This document shows, in pieces, positions 1 through 4,576 of a DNA stretch of 6,381 nt. The notes below the pieces were generated by a model, which worked only from the letters and a program-made list of their open reading frames with translations, did not search any database and was not told the DNA's origin. Made by a program: the position numbers and the translations under genes. Where the stretch lies: positions 1 through 6,381 of the forward strand of contig CANHCD010000128.1 in the NCBI GenBank assembly GCA_947458795.1. The letters run 5' to 3'. Origin of the DNA: Cyclobacteriaceae bacterium (lineage in GTDB: Bacteria; Bacteroidota; Bacteroidia; Cytophagales; Cyclobacteriaceae). How positions within the stretch are numbered: position 1 is the stretch's first letter; every line of letters starts with the position of its first letter.

Positions 1-350
1 GATCAGGGAAGTTTGTACATCTGATGGCCAACTACAAGCGTCAGGGGCCCTTCCAGTTTCTAGATATGGGGATCCAAGCGCTGCTCAATCAACTGGTCGT
101 CGGTGGAGGGTTTCGGAGTCTTCCCATCCAATCGGACCTGCCCAAGCGCGAGTCTGTGATCGGGCTAGTTGGACTCAACCTTTCGGCTGGCCTGGCGGTT
201 GGCTACAGCTACGATTACCCGATTTCGGATGTCGGCTCCCAGACCCTCGGTTCCCACGAACTGAGCTTGCGCTACCAGTTTTTCTACGGCACACCGAAGT
301 CCCGAGGGCAGCGTTCCCGCGTGCTGCCCTGCTTTTCCTACCTGCGGTGA
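1..350 (+). CDS. PorP/SprF family type IX secretion system membrane protein, C-terminal part (5' end outside window)
   Basis: The frame is open from base 3 and ends at TGA 348-350, giving the last 115 residues of a longer protein. The visible part reads like the end of PorP/SprF proteins: an ANYKRQGPFQFLDMG stretch, then GGGFRSLPIQ, a hydrophobic strand LSAGLAVGYSYDYPIS, and SHELSLRYQF before a basic tail ending VLPCFSYLR. Alternating hydrophobic and aromatic strands with a GYSYD turn and a final SHE(I/L)SL(R/S)Y strand are typical of this outer-membrane beta-barrel family. In Bacteroidota these proteins work with type IX secretion and gliding, often beside a large secreted partner gene, which would lie left of the window. 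Family members are usually about 300 residues, so roughly two thirds is missing here. The ATG at 24 is internal and not the start. The family is clear; the particular paralogue cannot be named. Confidence 0.85.
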   Translation, partial: SGKFVHLMANYKRQGPFQFLDMGIQALLNQLVVGGGFRSLPIQSDLPKRESVIGLVGLNLSAGLAVGYSYDYPISDVGSQTLGSHELSLRYQFFYGTPKSRGQRSRVLPCFSYLR

Positions 351-365
351 TTTACCACTAGCCAG

Positions 366-376
366 CTAGCTACTTG
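366..376 (-). repeat. Single stray copy of the heptamer motif found upstream of guaB
   Basis: The 11 bases CTAGCTACTTG are the exact reverse complement of 1633-1643, inside the heptamer array of the 1628-1810 element. They sit within the 83-bp gap between the PorP-like gene and the methyltransferase gene, next to the palindromes AGCTAGCT (364-371) and CGAATTCG (380-387). An 11-base match in a short gap could be chance or a degenerate remnant of the same repeat family. Confidence 0.35.
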
Positions 377-408
377 TTTCGAATTCGCGGCTTTACCTAG
401 GATTGTTG

Positions 409-416
409 TACCTTTG
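409..416 (+). promoter_or_regulatory. Bacteroidota-type -7 promoter element upstream of the methyltransferase gene
   Basis: TACCTTTG matches the Bacteroidota -7 consensus TAnnTTTG at every fixed position, 17 bases before the ATG at 434. A transcript starting just after it would have a leader of only about 10 bases. The matching -33 TTG is poor: only TCG at 385-387 lies at a suitable distance (21-base spacer). There is no Shine-Dalgarno sequence before the ATG, as is usual in this phylum. Confidence 0.5.
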
Positions 417-433
417 CCTCAGAATTTTGATTT

Positions 434-1621
434 ATGAAGTTACACAACAACACCATCAGAGGCGTTCACACAGCCTTGGAAGCTATTTTTGAACAAGGGC
501 ACTATGCGGATAAGGTAATTGAGCGCACGCTAAAGTCCAACCCCAAGTGGGGCGCAAAGGACCGTTCATTCATTGCGGAGACCACCTACGAGATGGTGCG
601 CTGGTGGCGATTGGTCAATTTTCTAAGCCCATCCAAGGACCCTTGGGACCTCTTCGGTACCTATTGGTTGATGCAGGGAAATGAGCTTCCAGATTGGGAG
701 GAATTTGCACGCTTGCAGCCTGAAAAAATTAGAGGAAAGTACGAAAACATCACCGACCCAGGCCTATTGGAATCGATTCCCGAATGGCTTCAAACGTTAG
801 GATCCCAAGAGTTGGGGGAGAAGTGGGAAGCTGAAATTCATGCCCTCAACGAGGAAGCGGAGGTGGTGCTGCGCGTCAATACACTCAAGACCACTCGGGA
901 GCGCCTCAAAAATCTCTTGGAGGCAGATGGCATCCGTAGTTACCTAGTCAAAGGCTACCCCGATGCCTTGGTGCTGGAGGAGCGCCAAAACGTGTTTCGC
1001 CATCCTTCCTTCAAGGAGGGTTTGTTTGAGGTGCAAGATGCCAGTTCCCAGTTGGTCGCTGCCGCACTCCAGGTAGAGCCGGGTATGCGGGTCATCGACG
1101 CCTGTGCCGGTGCTGGAGGAAAGTCTCTTCACCTTGCTGCACTGATGGGCAATAAGGGCAAAGTCATCTCCATGGATGTGGAGGAGTGGAAGTTGCAGCA
1201 GGCCAAGCTCCGAGCACGGAGAAATGGGGTTTCCATCTTTGAACCTAAAATCATTGAAGGGTCCAAGACCATCAAGCGCCTCAAGGAATCTGCCGATCGA
1301 CTACTACTCGACGTACCTTGCTCCGGATTGGGGGTGCTGCGCAGAAATCCAGATACGAAGTGGAAGCTTTCGCTAGAATCCCTAGAAAAGGTACAAAAAA
1401 CACAGCAGGAACTTCTCCAAGCCTATCCTTCGATGTTGAAAAAAGGAGGACAGCTGGTCTACGCTACCTGCAGCATCTTGCCTTCGGAAAATGAGGAGCA
1501 GATCAAAAAGTTTTTGGCGAGCGAGGCGGGCAAAGACTTTGAATTGATTGAAGACCGCAAGGTCCTTGCCCAAGAAAGCGGCTTTGATGGGTTTTATATT
1601 GCACGACTTTTGAAGAAGTAA
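434..1621 (+). CDS. rsmB: RsmB/NOP family SAM-dependent RNA (cytosine-5) methyltransferase
   Basis: This 395-residue cytoplasmic protein transfers a methyl group from S-adenosylmethionine to C5 of a cytosine in RNA; the family namesake RsmB modifies C967 of 16S rRNA. Residues 8 to about 65 (RGVHTALEAIF... MVRWWRLVNF) resemble the helical NusB-like RNA-binding part, though shorter than in E. coli RsmB. The Rossmann-type catalytic domain follows: motif I DACAGAGGKS (222-231), acidic SAM-ribose residue in SMDVEE (246-251), motif IV DVPCSGLG (293-300) and motif VI YATCSILPSENE (343-354). C346 of motif VI is the expected nucleophile and C296 of motif IV the release cysteine. It ends with the usual DGFYIARL segment (385-392). 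ATG 434 is the first ATG of the frame, correctly placed after the -7 element. The next gene is 283 bp away, so it is probably monocistronic. Family assignment is firm; the exact target nucleotide is inferred, since RsmF-like paralogues share these motifs. Confidence 0.88.
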   Translation: MKLHNNTIRGVHTALEAIFEQGHYADKVIERTLKSNPKWGAKDRSFIAETTYEMVRWWRLVNFLSPSKDPWDLFGTYWLMQGNELPDWEEFARLQPEKIRGKYENITDPGLLESIPEWLQTLGSQELGEKWEAEIHALNEEAEVVLRVNTLKTTRERLKNLLEADGIRSYLVKGYPDALVLEERQNVFRHPSFKEGLFEVQDASSQLVAAALQVEPGMRVIDACAGAGGKSLHLAALMGNKGKVISMDVEEWKLQQAKLRARRNGVSIFEPKIIEGSKTIKRLKESADRLLLDVPCSGLGVLRRNPDTKWKLSLESLEKVQKTQQELLQAYPSMLKKGGQLVYATCSILPSENEEQIKKFLASEAGKDFELIEDRKVLAQESGFDGFYIARLLKK

Positions 1622-1627
1622 GTCGAC

Positions 1628-1810
1628 AGTAGCAAGTAGCTAGTATCAAGTATCAAGACGATTAGAACCAAGAACCAAGAGATTAGACTTACTATTCTGC
1701 TGCTAGGAAACTCCTGCTAATCAGGAGTATCATTCATCTCGGCTCTTGTTTCTTGCATCTTGTTTCTGGAAAATCTTGCTACTTGATACTGATTACTTGA
1801 TACTTGATAC
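1628..1810. repeat. Imperfect inverted repeat made of AG-starting heptamers (intergenic element)
   Basis: On the + strand, 1628-1655 is four heptamers in tandem (AGTAGCA, AGTAGCT, AGTATCA twice). After a short break, AGAACCA occurs twice (1664-1677). The right arm carries the same kind of array on the - strand: read from 1804 down to 1777 it gives AGTATCA, AGTAATC, AGTATCA, AGTAGCA, and from 1767 down to 1747 AGAAACA, AGATGCA, AGAAACA. The arms therefore pair: 1643-1657 is a perfect 15-base inverted match to 1796-1810, and 1642-1657 matches 1775-1790 at 15 of 16 bases. The order of heptamer types (AGTA-type outside, AGAA-type inside) is mirrored in both arms, so the two arms derive from one design rather than chance AT richness. 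The unpaired middle contains a small hairpin. No coding capacity, transposase or obvious target duplication is visible. Function is unknown; it may act as a bidirectional structured spacer or terminator, or be a dispersed repeat family. Confidence 0.75.
1710..1728. other. Small perfect hairpin at the centre of the heptamer inverted repeat
   Basis: ACTCCTG (1710-1716) and CAGGAGT (1722-1728) form a 7-bp perfect stem with a 5-base loop CTAAT. It lies between the two heptamer arms, so it would form the tip if the whole element folded. No T-tract follows on either strand, so it is not a standard intrinsic terminator, although it is the only strong short stem between the methyltransferase stop and guaB. 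Confidence 0.55.
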
Positions 1811-1838
1811 GTTGTACAATAATATTTTTCACATTCTA

Positions 1839-1868
1839 TTAATCCAAGACAATTTCCATGTAACTTTG
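1839..1868 (+). promoter_or_regulatory. Probable guaB promoter (-7 element TAACTTTG)
   Basis: TAACTTTG at 1861-1868 fits the Bacteroidota -7 consensus TAnnTTTG exactly. TTA at 1839-1841, 19 bases upstream, is a one-mismatch version of the -33 TTG at normal spacing. The -7 element ends 36 bases before the guaB ATG, giving a predicted leader of about 30 bases that largely coincides with the dyad at 1872-1904. Confidence 0.55.
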
Positions 1869-1871
1869 ACG

Positions 1872-1904
1872 GGCAAATAGGGTTCCCTACCACCGATATT
1901 TGCC
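1872..1904 (+). promoter_or_regulatory. Perfect 8-bp dyad between the guaB promoter and start codon
   Basis: GGCAAATA (1872-1879) is the exact reverse complement of TATTTGCC (1897-1904), and the right half directly abuts the ATG at 1905. The 17-base interval includes a second, overlapping symmetry, TAGG-GTTC-CCTA (1878-1889), an alternative smaller fold. As RNA this would put the bases just before the start codon into a stem; as DNA it could be a two-half-site operator just downstream of the promoter. Which of these applies, if either, is inference. No known riboswitch is recognised. Confidence 0.45.
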
Positions 1905-3383
1905 ATGAATAAAAACTCATCGAAGTTTCTATACGAAGCACTCACCTACGACGACGTGCTTCTTGTTCCAGGATATTCAGAAGTGCTCCCTCGTGAGACT
2001 TCCACAGCTACCTGGCTCACCAAAAAAATCAGATTAAATATTCCCTTAGTTTCTGCTGCCATGGACACGGTAACAGAGGCTGAGCTGGCGATTGCCATTG
2101 CTTTGGAAGGTGGTTTGGGTTTTATCCATAAAAACATGTCGATCGAAAAGCAGGCTGCACTGGTACGCAAAGTGAAGCGCTCCCAGGCAGGCATGATTCT
2201 CGATCCCATCACGCTTGACATCAACTCTAAAGTGCGTGATGCAGAAGCCATCATGCGCGAATTTCATATCGGAGGAATTCCCGTGGTAGATGAGCACAAA
2301 GTGCTCAAGGGGATCATCACCAACCGAGACCTACGGTTTATCAAGGATGCCAACCGCCTGATTCGGGACATCATGACTCGGGAAAATCTGATTACTGCAA
2401 AGTCGGGAATCTCCCTCGAGCAGGCGGAAGAGATTCTTCAGGAATATAAAATTGAAAAGCTCCCTATCGTAGATGATGAAGGCAAATTGACTGGCCTAAT
2501 TACCTACAAGGACATATTGAAGCGAAAAGATAAGCCAAATGCCTGCAAGGACGAGTTTGGAAGACTTCGTGTAGGCGCTGCTGTAGGGGTGACTGCCGAC
2601 ATCGTAGAGCGTGTTGAGGCGCTAAAAAATGCAGGTGTAGATGTGGTATCCATCGATACGGCCCATGGCCATTCCAAAGGGGTAATCGATACCTGCAGAA
2701 AAATCAAAACTACTTTTCCCGATCTAGAAGTGATTGTCGGCAACATCGCCACTCCTGAAGCTGCCTTGGCTCTTGCCGATGCAGGTGCCGATGCGGTTAA
2801 AGTGGGTGTAGGCCCTGGATCCATCTGCACCACGCGTATCATTGCGGGCGTAGGCGTTCCGCAGCTTTCTGCTGTGTATGAATGTGCCGAAGCGCTAAAA
2901 GGAACAGGTGTACCCGTGATTGCCGATGGAGGAGTTCGCTATTCTGGAGATTTGGTCAAAGCCATTGCCGCAGGAGGTAGCTCAATCATGATTGGCTCTT
3001 TGCTAGCAGGTACCGAAGAAGCTCCTGGAGAGATGATCATTTTTGAAGGCAGAAAATTCAAAAGCTACCGAGGCATGGGTTCTTTGGAGGCCATGGAATC
3101 AGGTTCCAAGGATCGCTATTTCCAAGATGCTGAAGAGAATATCAAAAAATTAGTTCCTGAAGGAATTGTAGGCCGAGTGCCTTTCAAAGGGCTAGTTTCG
3201 GAAGTCTTGTACCAGTTGGTCGGAGGCTTGCAAGCAGGCATGGGCTACTGTGGCACCAAGACCATTGAAGACCTACAGGCAAATGGCAAGTTTGTCAAAA
3301 TCACTACCGCAGGGGCCAAGGAGTCCCACCCGCACGATGTGAGTGTGACGAGTGAGGCGCCAAATTACAGCATCAAATCATAA
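1905..3383 (+). CDS. guaB: Inosine-5'-monophosphate dehydrogenase (IMPDH)
   Basis: This cytoplasmic enzyme oxidises IMP to XMP with NAD+, the committed step to GMP. At 492 residues it is the usual full length. The N-terminus FLYEALTYDDVLLVPG (8-23) and PLVSAAMDTVTE (47-58) start the TIM barrel. A tandem CBS (Bateman) module occupies about 95-210, with GGIPVVDE (123-130) and KLPIVDDEG (185-193) repeated at equivalent places. The barrel resumes with the NAD-site SIDTAHGHS (249-257), the potassium-loop and catalytic motif GPGSICTT (303-310; C308 attacks IMP), the phosphate-binding ADGG (340-343), the flap Arg-Tyr R404/Y405 in DRYFQ, and EGIVGRVPFKG (419-429). ESHPHDV (473-479) is the conserved C-terminal signature. 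All catalytic residues are present. ATG 1905 gives the standard family N-terminus. The gene has its own promoter signal and terminator and appears to be transcribed alone. Identification is essentially certain. Confidence 0.98.
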   Translation: MNKNSSKFLYEALTYDDVLLVPGYSEVLPRETSTATWLTKKIRLNIPLVSAAMDTVTEAELAIAIALEGGLGFIHKNMSIEKQAALVRKVKRSQAGMILDPITLDINSKVRDAEAIMREFHIGGIPVVDEHKVLKGIITNRDLRFIKDANRLIRDIMTRENLITAKSGISLEQAEEILQEYKIEKLPIVDDEGKLTGLITYKDILKRKDKPNACKDEFGRLRVGAAVGVTADIVERVEALKNAGVDVVSIDTAHGHSKGVIDTCRKIKTTFPDLEVIVGNIATPEAALALADAGADAVKVGVGPGSICTTRIIAGVGVPQLSAVYECAEALKGTGVPVIADGGVRYSGDLVKAIAAGGSSIMIGSLLAGTEEAPGEMIIFEGRKFKSYRGMGSLEAMESGSKDRYFQDAEENIKKLVPEGIVGRVPFKGLVSEVLYQLVGGLQAGMGYCGTKTIEDLQANGKFVKITTAGAKESHPHDVSVTSEAPNYSIKS

Positions 3384-3389
3384 GCAAGG

Positions 3390-3420
3390 GAAACCGGTCT
3401 AAAAGCCGGTTTCTTTTTTT
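3390..3420 (+). terminator. Intrinsic terminator after guaB
   Basis: GAAACCGG (3390-3397) and CCGGTTTC (3406-3413) form a perfect 8-bp stem with an 8-base loop, followed directly by seven T (3414-3420) and a further T-rich stretch to 3426. It starts 7 bases after the guaB TAA. The left side of the stem is preceded by a G/A-rich stretch rather than an A-tract, so it is directed mainly at + strand transcripts. Confidence 0.9.
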
Positions 3421-3423
3421 ATT

Positions 3424-3455
3424 TTTGTTCCATCCGCTTACAAAAAGCGATTTTG
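3424..3455 (+). promoter_or_regulatory. Candidate pyrD promoter directly after the guaB terminator
   Basis: TTTG at 3424-3427 fits the Bacteroidota -33 element, and 20 bases later CGATTTTG (3448-3455) fits the -7 element TAnnTTTG except for CG in place of TA. It ends 15 bases before ATG 3471, a spacing close to that at the methyltransferase gene. Since guaB is terminated at 3420, pyrD needs a start of its own in this interval. The mismatch at the TA pair keeps confidence low. Confidence 0.35.
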
Positions 3456-3470
3456 CTCTGCCCAGCCTCT

Positions 3471-4523
3471 ATGTTTTCTACGGTGTACAAGAAGATTCTC
3501 AAACCCCTCCTTTTTTTACTGCAGCCTGAAACTGCCCATCATTTCACCTTTGGTATGATCAAATGGGCCTTTAACTTTCCCCTGCTGAAGCCGGTTTTTT
3601 CTTCGCTATTCAAAATGGAGGACTCGCAGTTGCAGCGGGAAGTCTTTGGTTTGAAATTTTCCAACCCAGTGGGACTTGCTGCTGGCTTTGATAAGGATGC
3701 ACGCCTGATCGACGAGATGGCGATGCTGGGTTTTGGATTTATCGAAATCGGCACGCTCACCCCAAAGCCCCAAGAAGGCAATCCGCTGCCCCGACTTTTT
3801 CGCTTGCCCCAAGATGAAGCCCTAATCAACCGCATGGGCTTCAACAATGGAGGAGTGCTAGGCGCCATCGACCGCCTCAAAAAAAGAAAATCCTCGGTTA
3901 TCGTAGGCGGGAATATTGGAAAAAATAAAGTGACTCCCAATGAGGATGCACTAGACGATTACTTGTATTGCTTGGAGGCGCTGCATCCTTATGTAGACTA
4001 TTTTGTGGTGAATGTAAGTTCGCCCAATACCCCCAACCTCCGGGATCTTCAGGAAAAAGAACCTTTGAAAAAACTCCTGCTAGGCGTGAAGGCTGCCAAT
4101 GCACAGCATCCTCAGCCCAAGCCGATCTTGCTAAAGATCGCTCCAGACCTGAGCAATGGACAGCTTGACGACATCATCGAGATTGTGCGAGAAACGCAAA
4201 TTGAGGGCGTCATCGCCACCAACACCACGCTGGATCGTTCCAATTTAAGTACTGATCCGGCCAATCTCGAACGCATCGGTGCAGGTGGAGTAAGTGGAAA
4301 GGCTTTGGAAAAAAGGAGCACCGAAGTCATTCGCTACCTACACCAGCAGTCTGGAGGAGCTTTTCCAATCGTCGGTGTAGGAGGGATTTTCTCCGCACAA
4401 GATGCGATTGAGAAGCTGGAGGCAGGCGCAAGCCTAGTTCAAGTATACTCGGGCATGATTTATGAGGGACCAAGCTTGATCAAAAAAATCAAGAAGGGTC
4501 TCCAGCTATATTTGGCAAAGTAA
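3471..4523 (+). CDS. pyrD: Dihydroorotate dehydrogenase (quinone), class 2
   Basis: This FMN enzyme oxidises dihydroorotate to orotate in pyrimidine synthesis and passes electrons to membrane quinone (probably menaquinone here). Residues 1-50 form the amphipathic N-terminal extension (LKPLLFLLQPETAHHFTFGMIKW) that marks class 2 and docks to the inner membrane. The barrel carries GLAAGFDKD (68-76), EIGTLTPKPQEGNPLPR (92-108), NRMGFNN (120-126), GGNIGKNK (146-153), NVSSPNTPNLR (181-191; S184 is the expected catalytic base, serine as in class 2), KIAPDL (222-227), ATNTT (249-253), GAGGVSG (270-276), VGVGG (301-305) and QVYSG (324-328). Length is 350 residues, normal for the class. ATG 3471 is preferred: the frame is open to a TTG at 3453, but that codon overlaps the candidate -7 element and adds six residues not expected in the family. 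ftsK follows after 53 bp without a clear terminator. Confidence 0.96.
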   Translation: MFSTVYKKILKPLLFLLQPETAHHFTFGMIKWAFNFPLLKPVFSSLFKMEDSQLQREVFGLKFSNPVGLAAGFDKDARLIDEMAMLGFGFIEIGTLTPKPQEGNPLPRLFRLPQDEALINRMGFNNGGVLGAIDRLKKRKSSVIVGGNIGKNKVTPNEDALDDYLYCLEALHPYVDYFVVNVSSPNTPNLRDLQEKEPLKKLLLGVKAANAQHPQPKPILLKIAPDLSNGQLDDIIEIVRETQIEGVIATNTTLDRSNLSTDPANLERIGAGGVSGKALEKRSTEVIRYLHQQSGGAFPIVGVGGIFSAQDAIEKLEAGASLVQVYSGMIYEGPSLIKKIKKGLQLYLAK

Positions 4524-4576
4524 GTTGGCATTCTTCTCACTTTTGGCTAACATTAACCTCCGTATTTTATCTGCAA

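Noticed and set aside
1628..1810. CRISPR array
   Set aside because: Repeat units are 7 bp, tandem without spacers, and inverted halfway; no cas gene is present.
1823..1830. TATTTTTC as an alternative guaB -7 element
   Set aside because: It lacks the final G and a TTG at proper spacing; the exact TAACTTTG at 1861-1868 is a better candidate.
1717..1941. Open frame of 74 codons on the - strand across the intergenic element
   Set aside because: It translates the heptamer arrays and the antisense of the guaB start; no recognisable protein and no promoter or conserved motif. It exists because the repeat lacks stops in that frame.
2504..2842. Antisense open frame of 112 codons inside guaB
   Set aside because: Shadow of a strongly conserved gene; Ser/Ala/Thr-rich translation typical of antisense reading, no family resemblance.
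3588..3600. AAGCCGGTTT plus T-run in pyrD, a copy of the 3' half of the guaB terminator (3403-3412)
   Set aside because: It is a 10-base match in codons for LKPVF of the conserved DHODH N-terminus, with no upstream complementary arm nearby; most likely coincidence.
3539..3940. Antisense open frame of 133 codons inside pyrD
   Set aside because: Lies wholly inside the conserved DHODH barrel coding sequence and has no recognisable domain.
4524..4551. Hairpin after pyrD as a terminator (GTTGGC / GCTAAC)
   Set aside because: Only six pairs including a G-T wobble, a 16-base loop, and no T-tract.
4542..4570. TTTG-N17-TATTTTAT as an ftsK promoter
   Set aside because: Two mismatches in the conserved TTTG part of the -7 element and only six bases between it and the ATG; not enough to call.
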